64,000 nt of DNA from Marinobacter panjinensis (GTDB lineage Bacteria; Pseudomonadota; Gammaproteobacteria; Pseudomonadales; Oleiphilaceae). Both the position numbers and the translations under genes were made by a program. Position 1 is the stretch's first letter, and every line of letters begins with the position of its first letter. The notes beneath the pieces are model-generated. The model saw only the letters and a program-made list of their open reading frames with translations, had not been told where the DNA came from and ran no database searches. The stretch is from contig NZ_SZYH01000002.1 in NCBI RefSeq assembly GCF_005298175.1, positions 124,001 to 188,000 on the forward strand. Direction: 5' to 3'. This document shows positions 1 through 8,867 of the stretch, in pieces.

Positions 1-667
1 GGCCGCTGTCGAACGGCCTGGAGGCAGTATCCGGCGCGTCGTTGTACTTGGTGGACAGGGCCCCCATGGCGTCGAAGAGCATGGTCAGGCTCCAGTCCTC
101 TTCCTCCCCGCCACCGGCAAACACAATGTCCTGTTTGCCGGCCTGGATCTGTTCAGCGGCATGGCCGATACAGTGGGCACTGGTGGCACAGGCTGACGAC
201 ATGGAATAGTTCACGCCGCGAATCTTGAAAGCCGTGGCCAGGCAGGCTGATACCGTGCTGGTCATGATCCTGGGCACCATATAGGGCCCGATACGCTTCA
301 CGCCTTTCTCACGCATGATATCCACCGCTTCCACCTGGCTGGCACTGGACGCGCCGCCGGATCCGGCAATCAACCCGGTGCGGTCATTGGACACCATGTC
401 GTCTGTCAGCCCGGAGGAGGCGATGGCCTGTTCCATGGCGAGGAAGCTGTACATTGCGGACTGACCCATGAACCGTCGGGTCTTGCGGTCGATGACCGTG
501 GTGTCCACATCGATCGACCCCGCAATCTGGCTGCGGAAGCCCATGTCCCGATAGGTCTCGTTGAAGCGGATACCGGATTTACCGGTTTTTAGGCTTTCCA
601 GCACCGCTTCGGTGGAGTTGCCCAGGCAGGAAACAATGCCCATGCCAGTGATTACAACCCGTCTCAT
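1..667 (-). CDS. fabB: 3-oxoacyl-ACP synthase I (partial, C-terminus outside window)
   Basis: Beta-ketoacyl-ACP synthase I, a condensing enzyme of type II fatty-acid synthesis that elongates acyl-ACP with malonyl-ACP and is needed for unsaturated fatty acids. About 222 N-terminal residues are visible. The protein opens [17 protein letters not shown], and the catalytic Cys lies near residue 160 in [12 protein letters not shown], as in thiolase-fold synthases. The N-terminus resembles E. coli FabB more than FabF ([18 protein letters not shown]). The ATG follows a strong AGGAGGAAGG ribosome-binding site. No fabA precedes it: the next gene upstream is the GTPase gene ending at 806. The active-site His residues lie beyond the window edge. 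Confidence 0.93.
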   Translation of the reverse strand, partial: MRRVVITGMGIVSCLGNSTEAVLESLKTGKSGIRFNETYRDMGFRSQIAGSIDVDTTVIDRKTRRFMGQSAMYSFLAMEQAIASSGLTDDMVSNDRTGLIAGSGGASSASQVEAVDIMREKGVKRIGPYMVPRIMTSTVSACLATAFKIRGVNYSMSSACATSAHCIGHAAEQIQAGKQDIVFAGGGEEEDWSLTMLFDAMGALSTKYNDAPDTASRPFDSG

Positions 668-805
668 ACCTTCCTCCTTTAAAAGGTCTGCTCCGAAAAC
701 CGGGCGGATCCTTTTTGCGTCTGACTATAACTACCAGTCTAGGCGCTTTGGCGTTCGGACGGTATTTGACCTTGGTAAGGGAGGAACCAATGCCTGAAGG
801 AGGCG

Positions 806-1693
806 TCAGGGTTTTTCATTTTTGGCCTGTTGGCGCTCGGCCTCTTCCCGGGTCTCTTTTTCCACCATCTCAGGTGTTTCCAGGGAAATGCGCCCCAGTT
901 TGCCGGATCGGAATTCATTGAGCAGTATCTCAGACACCTTGTGCAGGTCCGGAACACCACCCCGACCAAGGAATCGTCGCTTCAATGCAATGCCGTCCAT
1001 CAGGGCCAGTCCGTCCTGTGGCCTTTCCTCAAATCCGTAGCGTGCCATCACCAGCCCCGGATAGGCTTCCAGCAGATAGTCCGCCTCGAACATCGCCACG
1101 TCCTCGAATTCGATGACTGCACTGCGGATGGCGCCACTGATGGCCAGGCGGTAGCCACAGGCTTCCGGTGACAGCTTTGGCCAGAGAAAACCGGGAGTGT
1201 CGTACAACAATATATTATCTGGCAGCTTGATGGCCTGCTGAGCCCGCGTCACGGCGGGTTCGTTACCGGTCTTGGCGGCAGGTCGGCCAGCAATGGTATT
1301 GATCAGCGTGGATTTGCCGACATTGGGAATGCCCAGAATCATCACCCGCAGGGCCCGCTTCTGACGGTCATGTCCCGGTGTCATTTCTCCCGCCAGGCGC
1401 AGGATATCAAGGGCTTCACCGCGCTGGTTATGGGTCATGGTGATGGCACGAACGCCCCGTTCCTTCTCCAGCCAGGTCAGCCATCGTTCGGTGATGTCCG
1501 GGTCGGCAAGGTCGCGTTTGTTGAGTACCTTTATCACCGGTGTATCGCCGCGCAGGGCAGGGACCAGTGGGTTTTCACTGCTGAAGGGCAGGCGTGCGTC
1601 CACGACCTCAATGATGAGATCCATCTGGGGCATTATCTTTTTGATTTCCTTGCGGGCCTTGTGCATATGCCCTGGAAACCAGTTAATGGCCAT
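806..1693 (-). CDS. ylqF: Ribosome biogenesis GTPase YlqF/RbgA family
   Basis: Circularly permuted GTPase of the YlqF/RbgA family, whose members act in late assembly of the large ribosomal subunit. The motif order shows the permutation: G4 (NKRD, residues 58-61) comes before G1 (GIPNVGKST, about 121-129) and G3 (DTPG, about 165-168). The family N-terminus INWFPGHMHKA is intact. The 295-residue length is normal for the family. The ATG at 1693 gives this conserved start. It reads toward fabB with a 138-bp gap, so the two may or may not share a transcript. The ribosomal role is inferred from family membership. Confidence 0.9.
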   Translation of the reverse strand: MAINWFPGHMHKARKEIKKIMPQMDLIIEVVDARLPFSSENPLVPALRGDTPVIKVLNKRDLADPDITERWLTWLEKERGVRAITMTHNQRGEALDILRLAGEMTPGHDRQKRALRVMILGIPNVGKSTLINTIAGRPAAKTGNEPAVTRAQQAIKLPDNILLYDTPGFLWPKLSPEACGYRLAISGAIRSAVIEFEDVAMFEADYLLEAYPGLVMARYGFEERPQDGLALMDGIALKRRFLGRGGVPDLHKVSEILLNEFRSGKLGRISLETPEMVEKETREEAERQQAKNEKP

Positions 1694-1760
1694 GTTTGTT
1701 ACTCCGGAAATGACTGAACGGCGCCATTATGGACGGGAATGACTAAATTTTCACATTTCT

Positions 1761-1787
1761 CTCAACCCGCCTGTGGCGGGAGTTGAG
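1761..1787 (+). other. Hairpin in the divergent ylqF/spy-like intergenic region
   Basis: CTCAAC and CCGCC pair with GGCGG and GTTGAG around a TGT loop, with a small bulge on the right arm. No T-run follows on either strand, so I do not call a terminator. It may be a structured leader or operator for the downstream Spy-like gene. Nothing else is recognisable in this 219-bp gap apart from presumed promoters. Confidence 0.35.
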
Positions 1788-1912
1788 GGTTTCCTGGGTG
1801 TGAAGTGTGTACAAAAAGAGGGGGGTTCGGGATGAAATGCCCGGTTGTTTTGTTTTAGGGTGTAGGGCTCGAAAACCTGAAGCGACTCAATAATCGATTA
1901 GTGGAGATATCT

Positions 1913-2362
1913 ATGAAGCTCGTGAAACTGTTCGGAATTGCCCTGATTGCACTCGGGCTGTCTTCTCCGGCGATGGCCCAGCAATCTGGCGGGCAGCCGG
2001 ACCAGGTTGATCAGCTGGCACAGATGGTTGGCCTGAGCGAAGACCAGCAGAAAGAAATCCGCGGCATCATCGAAGAGATGCAGGCTGAGATTCAGGAGCT
2101 TCAGGGCGAAGCCCAGCAACTGCAGCAGCAGATCCAGGCCCAGATCAAGCCGGATTACGATGAAGACGCGATTCGTGAAAACGCAGAGAAGCTTGGTGAT
2201 GTAACCGGCGAGATGACAGCAATGTCGACTCTGATGCAGGCCAAGGTGGATGCGGTATTCACTGAGGCGCAGCGTGAAGAGCTGAACAAGCGCATGCAGC
2301 AAATGCAGCAGCAGATGCAACAGCGCCGCCAGATGCAGCAGCAACCGCAGGGTATGCAGTAA
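1913..2362 (+). CDS. Spy/CpxP-like (LTXXQ) periplasmic protein
   Basis: Small exported helical protein of 149 residues. A signal peptide (MKLVKLFGIALIALGLSSPAMA) precedes a probable cleavage at AMA/QQ. The mature part is almost entirely charged, Gln-rich helix. It carries two LTXXQ-like turns (LSEDQQ, FTEAQREEL) typical of Spy/CpxP periplasmic chaperones and stress sensors. The C-terminus is a low-complexity tail of Met, Gln and Arg (about 25 residues of QMQQ/RRQMQ repeats). I chose the ATG at 1913 over an in-frame GTG at 1901 because the ATG gives a clean signal peptide and GTGGAG sits in a suitable position upstream. It stands alone, followed by its own terminator. Chaperone function is inferred; metal binding by the Met-rich tail is only a possibility. 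Confidence 0.72.
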   Translation: MKLVKLFGIALIALGLSSPAMAQQSGGQPDQVDQLAQMVGLSEDQQKEIRGIIEEMQAEIQELQGEAQQLQQQIQAQIKPDYDEDAIRENAEKLGDVTGEMTAMSTLMQAKVDAVFTEAQREELNKRMQQMQQQMQQRRQMQQQPQGMQ

Positions 2363-2413
2363 GCCCCGTTAGCTTTGCCTGGCCTCCGGGTTAACGCCCG
2401 GAGCCTGGAAGAG

Positions 2414-2446
2414 ACCGCCTTGGCTTATCGCTTGGGCGGTTTTTTT
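2414..2446 (+). terminator. Rho-independent terminator after the Spy-like gene
   Basis: ACCGCC (2414-2419) pairs with GGCGGT (2435-2440) and is followed by seven T residues starting at 2440. It lies 52 bp after the stop codon. It also separates this gene from the convergent RND exporter. Confidence 0.75.
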
Positions 2447-2471
2447 GTACCTGTAGCCTGCTTTTTATGAG

Positions 2472-4976
2472 TCAGTCGCGGCGGGGCGGGCCTCCAGAAA
2501 CACCAAACGGCTTAAACAACACGATAAGCCGTGGCAGCAACGTGAGAGCGCCGACCAGCGCCATAAACATGGCGAAGCCGGTGAACAAACCGAAGTAGAT
2601 GGTCGGGATAAAGTTCGACAGCACCAGGATCGAGAAGCCGGTGATGATCGTCAGCGAGGTGAAGAACATCGCCTGCCCGATACTGCGGTGGCAGCGGTGC
2701 ATCGTGGCGATGTAGTCGCCGTCTTTCTCGAACTCGGTCTTGAAGCGGTGGATGTAGTGAATGGTATCGTCCACCGCAATCCCCACGGTAATCGCCGCTA
2801 CCGTAATCGTCATCATATCCAGCGGAATACCCAGCCAGCCCATCAGACCCAGCACCGAGCCCGCGGCAATCAGATTCGGCGCCATACCGATCAGCGCCAG
2901 CTTTATCGACCGGAACAGGATAAGGAACATGATCATGATGGCCAGGAATACCACGCCCAACGTCTTGATCTGGGACTCGAACAGGCTTTGCAGCATGTTG
3001 TTGTACATCACCGTCATCCCCGTGAGCTGGATCTGGTCGTATTCAAAGCCCATTTCTTCGGTCAGGTGAGTACGTATGCGGTCCAGCAACGCCTGGCGGC
3101 GCAAGTCCGGTGAGGTCTCCAGAATGCGGATACTGAAACGGGCCTGGTCGTGTTCCTCGCTGATGTAGGGTGTCAGCAGGATATTCTGCAGATCGTCCGG
3201 CACCGCCGAGGGCACAAAGGCCAGCTCCAGGGCGTTCAGGGGCTCGCCGCCGTTGACCTGGGCCAGTATGTCCAGCGTGGTTTTGATCGACTGTACCTTG
3301 CCGGTTGCCGCCAGGCTGTCCAGATAATCGTGTACCTTGCTCAGGCGGTCCATCTTCTGATAGGTGAACCAGGTATCCCGGTACTCCTCAGCGCCGTCGC
3401 AGTCGTCCACAAACGGGTCGCAGTCGCTGGCGAAGGGGTCACCGCCGCTGGCGCTTTCCGGGGGCTTGTCGTCCGTTATTACCACGTCCAGCGGTGTGGT
3501 GCCGCCCAGGCGGTCGTCGATGGTGATCATGCCCTGGTGGATTTCAGTGCTGGACTTGAAGTAGTCGATGAAGCTGTTTTCCACTGACAGGCGGTTGAGG
3601 CCGATGACGCAGAGTATGGCGAGGATGCCAGATCCGACCAGTACGGTTTTGCCATAGTGCTCCGTAAACCGTGCAAACATGTCGGTAAAGGGAACCCGGT
3701 CCGAGCGCACCCGGTCGTCCACCGGTGGCGGCAACAGCGCCAGCAGCGCCGGGAAGATCACGAAGGTGATGAGAAAAGCCACGGCCAGGCCAATGGTCAT
3801 CATCCAGCCGAAATCGATGACCGGGCGGATGCCACTGAAGGTGAGCGAGCCAAAAGCGACGATGGTAGTAGTGGCCATGTAGAAGCAGGGCTTGATCATC
3901 GCCAGCAGAGTATTGCGAAGGATTTCCCTGGGCGGGGCATCCGGCTCATCGTGCTGGAATTCCCGGTAGCGGACGATCAGGTGGATGGTCAGCGACAGGG
4001 TCATGATCAGCAACAGCGATACGAAGTTGGAGGAGATGACCGTTACCGGCCAGCGCACCCAGCTCAGGTAACCGACCACCAGCCAGACAGTAAAGCTGCA
4101 ACACAGCAACGGCACCACGACCCAGCGCCACTGGCGGAAAATGATGGCCAGGGTCAGCAGCAGGAATACCAGTACGCCGATGCCAAAGGTGGAAAGATCG
4201 TTCTCGATAAAGCGAATCATGTCCGCGACGATCATTGGTACGCCGCCCAGGTAAATTTCGGCCCGGTCCCGGTAGCTGTCGAGAATGGCGCGAACGTTGT
4301 CGATGGTGCGGTCACGCTCTTCACCCTGGGCTTCGGTGAACTCGATAAATTCCTGGCTCACGGCTTCCAGTCGTTGCTGTTCTTCTTCGGTAGCGTCGCC
4401 GCTGTCGACCCTGTCCCGCAGGCTGTTGCGCTCATACAGCAACTCAAAATAGCGTTCCGGGGTGGGCAGGTTGACCTGTATCGCGGTGGTGCGTCCGTCC
4501 TCGCTGATCAACAGGTTGGGGTAAAGGGGGTTACTGAGCAGGGCCTTGCGGGCGGTTTCGGGTTCAACCCCATTCTCGTCGATTGTTTTTATCTCGGAAT
4601 CCACAGTGTCCAGGGTCAGGTCCGGGCTGTGAAGCAGGGGAACGTTGAGTATGCTGTTGGTGGAGCTGACGTTGTCCAGTGCCGCCAGGTCATCCCGCAG
4701 AGACGCCAACAGTGCCAGGCCCTCCTCACTGAACAGCTCTTCGTTGGGTGTAAAGGTGACCACCAGAAAGTCGTCGGAGTTAGTGAACCGCCGGTTCACC
4801 TCCCGATACTGCTCCAGGGAGCGGTCGTTCTCGAGAACCAGGGATTCGGCCGAGGCGTCCAGACGGAACTGGTCCAGCCGCAGGCTGGCAATCACCAGCA
4901 GCACACCGAACAGCAGAAGAATCACAACGGGACGGGGGAAAATCAGCCGGTCATAAAACGATCGAAGCCAGGACAT
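2472..4976 (-). CDS. RND/MMPL family exporter
   Basis: Large inner-membrane transporter of the RND superfamily, probably the HAE3/MMPL-like branch. It has an N-terminal membrane segment (PVVILLLFGVLLVIASL), a periplasmic loop of about 220 residues, a block of five membrane helices, a second periplasmic loop (about residues 470-660) and a final helix block containing GIAVDDTIHYIHRFK. This acidic helix motif resembles the proton-relay helix of RND proteins. The product is 834 residues from the ATG at 4976, with GAAGGGTG upstream; an in-frame GTG at 4988 would add four residues but lacks spacing for a ribosome-binding site. No membrane-fusion or outer-membrane partner is adjacent, as is usual for the HAE3 type. 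Substrate is unknown; hopanoid, lipid or drug export are family precedents only. An oddity is a short Asp-rich stretch (FASDCDPFVDDCDGAEE) in the second loop. Confidence 0.82.
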   Translation of the reverse strand: MSWLRSFYDRLIFPRPVVILLLFGVLLVIASLRLDQFRLDASAESLVLENDRSLEQYREVNRRFTNSDDFLVVTFTPNEELFSEEGLALLASLRDDLAALDNVSSTNSILNVPLLHSPDLTLDTVDSEIKTIDENGVEPETARKALLSNPLYPNLLISEDGRTTAIQVNLPTPERYFELLYERNSLRDRVDSGDATEEEQQRLEAVSQEFIEFTEAQGEERDRTIDNVRAILDSYRDRAEIYLGGVPMIVADMIRFIENDLSTFGIGVLVFLLLTLAIIFRQWRWVVVPLLCCSFTVWLVVGYLSWVRWPVTVISSNFVSLLLIMTLSLTIHLIVRYREFQHDEPDAPPREILRNTLLAMIKPCFYMATTTIVAFGSLTFSGIRPVIDFGWMMTIGLAVAFLITFVIFPALLALLPPPVDDRVRSDRVPFTDMFARFTEHYGKTVLVGSGILAILCVIGLNRLSVENSFIDYFKSSTEIHQGMITIDDRLGGTTPLDVVITDDKPPESASGGDPFASDCDPFVDDCDGAEEYRDTWFTYQKMDRLSKVHDYLDSLAATGKVQSIKTTLDILAQVNGGEPLNALELAFVPSAVPDDLQNILLTPYISEEHDQARFSIRILETSPDLRRQALLDRIRTHLTEEMGFEYDQIQLTGMTVMYNNMLQSLFESQIKTLGVVFLAIMIMFLILFRSIKLALIGMAPNLIAAGSVLGLMGWLGIPLDMMTITVAAITVGIAVDDTIHYIHRFKTEFEKDGDYIATMHRCHRSIGQAMFFTSLTIITGFSILVLSNFIPTIYFGLFTGFAMFMALVGALTLLPRLIVLFKPFGVSGGPPRRD

Positions 4977-5028
4977 CGAAAAGAGCACCCTTCACAATGG
5001 AAACGAGTGCAGAGTGTGCCACAAAGTG

Positions 5029-6249
5029 TCAGTTGACGGTGACTCTGTTTGACGCTTCTTCGAGGGAATCGATCAACTGTTTCAGGCGCTTACTCATATC
5101 CGCACTTTCGGTGAGCTGGGTGACCATGCTTTCGGTGGTGTCGCGGATGCTTTGAACGTTGGCCAGCACCTGGTCGGTAGAAGCCGTCTGGTCGGCGGAG
5201 ACGTTGGCAATTTCCTGGTTGGTCTCGTCGATGCGGCTGACGACCGAGTTGATGGCATCCAGGGATTTGCGGGCTTCTTCGGATTCATCTACACAACGGG
5301 ACGCGTCTTCTGAACTGCCGGTCATCTGGGTGACGGCGGCGTCCATGGCGGTGAGCAGGCGGTCGATGGTGCCCTGAATCTGGTCGGTGGAATCCTGAAC
5401 CCGCTGCGCCAGGTTGCGAACTTCGTCCGCCACCACGGCAAACCCCCGGCCCTGTTCCCCGGCCCGGGCCGCTTCAATGGCGGCGTTCAATGCCAGCAGG
5501 TTGGTCTGTTCGGCAATGCCCTTGATTTCGGCAACCGCGTGACTGATTTCGTGGCTGTTTTCGGCCAGCGCCTGAACACTGTTTGCCGATGTCTGGATGG
5601 CCGTTGCCAACTGACGGATGGAGTCCGCACTGCGGCTGACCCGCTCGCTGCCATCAACGGCGGTGTTTCTGGCTTCGTGGGACAGGGTCTTGGCAATACC
5701 GGCCTGTTCAGCAATGCCGGTAAAGCTCTGAAGCATGGCTTCGACGACCTCGGCGCTGCGGTCGGCGCCGGACTGCTGGCGGCTCAGGTCGTCCCTGCGG
5801 GCTTCCGCCGCGGTTGTCAGTGCCCGAACCTCATTGTGCAGGTGGTCGATCGCCTGTTTCATGCTTTTGACCACACCCATGGTGCGGTCCTGCATGGCGT
5901 TGAAGGCCTGGGCCATCTCCCCGATTTCGTCCGTGGAGTCAACGTGAGCCCGTTCGCTCAGATTGCCGGAAGCCTGAACCGAAACCATGGTCGTTTTCAG
6001 GCGGTACACGTGTCGTTCGATAAAGGAAATCAGCAGTTGCGAGCCGGCCATCTCCAGTACCATCAACACGGTGACCACCAGTGCGAAGCCTCCGGCGGTT
6101 TCGCTGAAAACGGCTGAGAAGGACTGGTCAGTCAGCCCGGCAATGGTGTTCATGGCGTAGAGCACCAGCAGGCAGAGCACCACGAACACAACAATATTGA
6201 GCAGCCAGAACTTGTATTTAAGCCGGGCATTTCTGAGCAGTTGTAGCAT
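5029..6249 (-). CDS. Methyl-accepting chemotaxis protein with minimal periplasmic loop
   Basis: Chemoreceptor of 406 residues. Two membrane helices (about residues 14-33 and 47-70) are separated by only about a dozen residues, so there is essentially no periplasmic ligand domain. A HAMP-like linker follows (about 75-130), then the cytoplasmic signalling coiled coil with the hairpin tip [20 protein letters not shown] and [16 protein letters not shown]. No C-terminal CheR-binding pentapeptide is present (it ends RVTVN). It begins 8 bp after lipA on the same strand, so co-transcription is likely. The missing sensor domain suggests it senses membrane state, a cytoplasmic cue or a partner protein; this is inference. 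Confidence 0.9.
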   Translation of the reverse strand: MLQLLRNARLKYKFWLLNIVVFVVLCLLVLYAMNTIAGLTDQSFSAVFSETAGGFALVVTVLMVLEMAGSQLLISFIERHVYRLKTTMVSVQASGNLSERAHVDSTDEIGEMAQAFNAMQDRTMGVVKSMKQAIDHLHNEVRALTTAAEARRDDLSRQQSGADRSAEVVEAMLQSFTGIAEQAGIAKTLSHEARNTAVDGSERVSRSADSIRQLATAIQTSANSVQALAENSHEISHAVAEIKGIAEQTNLLALNAAIEAARAGEQGRGFAVVADEVRNLAQRVQDSTDQIQGTIDRLLTAMDAAVTQMTGSSEDASRCVDESEEARKSLDAINSVVSRIDETNQEIANVSADQTASTDQVLANVQSIRDTTESMVTQLTESADMSKRLKQLIDSLEEASNRVTVN

Positions 6250-6257
6250 GGAGGTTC

Positions 6258-7304
6258 TCAGTCAACGGCTTTTACGGGGATTTGCTGTGCTTTAGATGAA
6301 GCGGGAACTTCCGGCACGGCAAGGCCAAGGTTGTTCTTCTCGAACACCCGGTCGGCTCGATAGCTCGAGCGCACCATGGGCCCTGAGGGCACTTCCATGA
6401 AGCCTTTCTCCAGGCCGATTTCACGGTAGCGGTTGAAGTCTTCCGGGGTAACGTACTTCTCGACCGGCAGGTGGTTCTGGGTGGGGCGCAGGTACTGGCC
6501 CAGGGTCAGGATATCCACACCGACGGCCAGCAGGTCGTCCATGGTCTCCAGTATTTCTTCCTCGGTTTCACCCAGACCCAGCATCAGGCTGGTCTTGGTA
6601 AGCACGTCCGGACGGTATTTCTTGGCATGGGCCAGCACGCTGAGGGTTTTTTCATAGCCGGCGCGCGGGTCCCGCACATGGGTGGTCAGGCGTTTCACGG
6701 TTTCCACATTCTGGGCAAAAACGTCCAGTCCGGAGTCCACTACCTTCTCGACGTGTTCCATCACCGCATCGAAATCCGGCGTCAGGGCTTCAACGGCTAC
6801 GTGTGGTGTGCGTTGCTTGATGGCGGATACACACGCTGCGTAGTGGGCTGCGCCACCGTCGTCCAGGTCGTCCCGGTCCACTGAGGTGAGCACGATATAG
6901 CGCAGACCCATGAGTTCCACGGATTTGGCGGTGTTCTCCGGCTCTTCATGGTCCAGCCAGCCTTTGGGGTTACCGGTGTCGACGGCGCAGAAGCGGCATG
7001 CGCGGGTGCAGACGGAGCCCATAACCATGATGGTGGCGGTGCCGTTGGTCCAGCACTCACCGATGTTGGGGCAGTGGGATTCCTGGCACACCGTGCTCAG
7101 GCGGTGTTCGCTGACGTTCTTGCGAACGGACTCATAACGCTCGCCACCGGGCATACGGGCCCGCAACCAGGAGGGTTTGCGCTGGGTTCCTGTGTCGATA
7201 ATGCCCGAACCCGACCGTTTGATTCCGTCCTTGATGGCGGAAAAACCATGTTCATTGCGGAACTTGGAACCACTGGTGACACGGGGTTTGGCGTTATCGC
7301 TCAT
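6258..7304 (-). CDS. lipA: Lipoyl synthase
   Basis: Radical-SAM enzyme that inserts two sulfur atoms into protein-bound octanoyl groups to make lipoyl cofactors of 2-oxoacid dehydrogenases and the glycine cleavage system. Both cysteine sets are present: the auxiliary cluster Cys 73, 78 and 84 ([12 protein letters not shown]) and the radical-SAM CxxxCxxC at 99, 103 and 106 (CTRACRFC). The C-terminal [11 protein letters not shown], with the conserved serines, is intact. At 348 residues it is slightly longer than average because of an N-terminal extension. No lipB is adjacent. The chemoreceptor gene follows after 8 bp. Confidence 0.96.
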   Translation of the reverse strand: MSDNAKPRVTSGSKFRNEHGFSAIKDGIKRSGSGIIDTGTQRKPSWLRARMPGGERYESVRKNVSEHRLSTVCQESHCPNIGECWTNGTATIMVMGSVCTRACRFCAVDTGNPKGWLDHEEPENTAKSVELMGLRYIVLTSVDRDDLDDGGAAHYAACVSAIKQRTPHVAVEALTPDFDAVMEHVEKVVDSGLDVFAQNVETVKRLTTHVRDPRAGYEKTLSVLAHAKKYRPDVLTKTSLMLGLGETEEEILETMDDLLAVGVDILTLGQYLRPTQNHLPVEKYVTPEDFNRYREIGLEKGFMEVPSGPMVRSSYRADRVFEKNNLGLAVPEVPASSKAQQIPVKAVD

Positions 7305-7439
7305 TACAACTGGACTCTTTGCGGCTGACTCGGGGCTTGGCTGATCTTAAAGGGTAATCCGCACCCGCGAAGGATACAAGACAGGTACGGATAATCACGG
7401 GGATTCCGGGCACGACATTCGTCGTACCCGGTTGCCGTT

Positions 7440-8717
7440 TCAGGCCGTGGCCTTGTCCAGCGCCTGACTGATATCGGCAATGATGTCATCCACATGCTCA
7501 ATGCCAATAGACAGCCGCACGAGATCCTCACTGACGCCGGCACTTTCCAGCTCTTCCGGGTTGAGTTGCCGGTGAGTGGTGGTGGCCGGATGGCAGGCCA
7601 GGGACTTGGCGTCGCCAATATTCACCAGGCGGTAAATCAGTTGCAGGGCATCGATAAACTTTGCGCCGTTTTCTTTGCCACCCGCGATGCCGAAGCTGAG
7701 GATGCCAGAAGCGCGGCCACCACAGATCTTGTCGCAGGTAGCCTTGTAGGGGCTGTCTGCCAGGGTGGCGTAGTTCACCCACTCAACGGCCGGGTGCTCC
7801 TGCAGGTAGTTGGCCACTTTTTCCGCGTTCTCGCAGTGGCGCTCCATACGCAGGCCAAGGGTTTCCAGGCCTTGCATGATCAGGAAAGCATTAAAGGGCG
7901 CCAGCGCAGCACCGGTGTTTCGCAGCGGAACCACACGGCAGCGACCGATGAAGGCAGCAGCGCCCAAGGCTTCGGTATACACCACGCCATGGTAGGACGG
8001 GTCCGGTTCATTGAGCATTGAAAACTTCGCCTTGTTGGCTGCCCAGTCAAATTTTCCGGAATCGACCACCACACCGGCAACGGTAGTGCCGTGGCCGCCG
8101 ATGTATTTGGTCAGTGAGTGAACGACGATATCAGCCCCATGCTCGATAGGGCGGCACAGGAACGGTGTTGCCACTGTGTTGTCGACGATGAGCGGAATAC
8201 CGTGCTTGTGGGCGATTTCCGCCCAGCGCTGAATATCCACCACGTTGCCCGCCGGATTACCAATGGATTCGCAGAACAGGGCGCGGGTGTTGTCGTCTAT
8301 GGCTTTGTCTACGGCGTCGAAGTCATCGTGCCTTACCATGCGGCAGTCGATACCCTGGTTCGGCAGCGAGTGGGCAAACAGGTTATAGGTGCCGCCATAA
8401 AGCTGGCCGGTGCTGACAATGTTATTGCCCACCTTGCAGATGGTCTGCAGGGCATAAAGGATAGCAGCCATGCCCGATGCCACCGCAAGCGCCCCCACGC
8501 CGCCTTCCAGCTGCGCCATGCGCTCTTCCAGTACGGCGTTGGTGGGGTTCATGATGCGGGTATAGATGTTGCCCTGGACCTTCAGGTCAAACAGGTCGGC
8601 ACCATGCTGGGTGTCGTCAAAGGTGTAAGAAGTGGTCTGGTAAATGGGAGTGGTAGCGGCGTTGGTGGTTGGGTCGCCGTTAAAGCCCGCGTGGAGGGCG
8701 ATAGTTTCGGGTTTCAT
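7440..8717 (-). CDS. metY: O-acetylhomoserine sulfhydrylase (aminocarboxypropyltransferase)
   Basis: PLP-dependent enzyme of the Cys/Met-metabolism family, 425 residues. It probably converts O-acetylhomoserine plus sulfide to homocysteine, a direct-sulfhydrylation route to methionine. The PLP lysine is near residue 204 in HSLTKYIGGHGT. The N-terminus (ETIALHAG, TTPIYQTTSY) and length match MetY rather than the shorter MetB/MetC. The ATG at 8717 is chosen over an upstream in-frame start because it follows AAGGGA and gives the family N-terminus. It is transcribed divergently from the opp operon. I saw no SAM riboswitch in its 150-bp leader. Confidence 0.9.
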   Translation of the reverse strand: MKPETIALHAGFNGDPTTNAATTPIYQTTSYTFDDTQHGADLFDLKVQGNIYTRIMNPTNAVLEERMAQLEGGVGALAVASGMAAILYALQTICKVGNNIVSTGQLYGGTYNLFAHSLPNQGIDCRMVRHDDFDAVDKAIDDNTRALFCESIGNPAGNVVDIQRWAEIAHKHGIPLIVDNTVATPFLCRPIEHGADIVVHSLTKYIGGHGTTVAGVVVDSGKFDWAANKAKFSMLNEPDPSYHGVVYTEALGAAAFIGRCRVVPLRNTGAALAPFNAFLIMQGLETLGLRMERHCENAEKVANYLQEHPAVEWVNYATLADSPYKATCDKICGGRASGILSFGIAGGKENGAKFIDALQLIYRLVNIGDAKSLACHPATTTHRQLNPEELESAGVSEDLVRLSIGIEHVDDIIADISQALDKATA

Positions 8718-8867
8718 GATAGTGCATCCCTTTTGTTTTGGTGGGTACTGGTATTGAGGCAGAACATCTCCGGGAGAGTATGCCACAGGCAGCCGATTGT
8801 GAGCAGAGTTTCATGTTTGTGTCATTGGCTTGTGACTTCCCTGATTTCGCGCTAGCTTCGATCAGAT

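Noticed and set aside
3657..5036. 459-codon plus-strand open frame across the RND exporter gene
   Set aside because: It is antisense to a well-supported transporter gene and its translation is low-complexity, Gln/His-rich shadow sequence.
8718..8867. SAM riboswitch upstream of metY
   Set aside because: I looked for the conserved core and stems in the leader and saw none.
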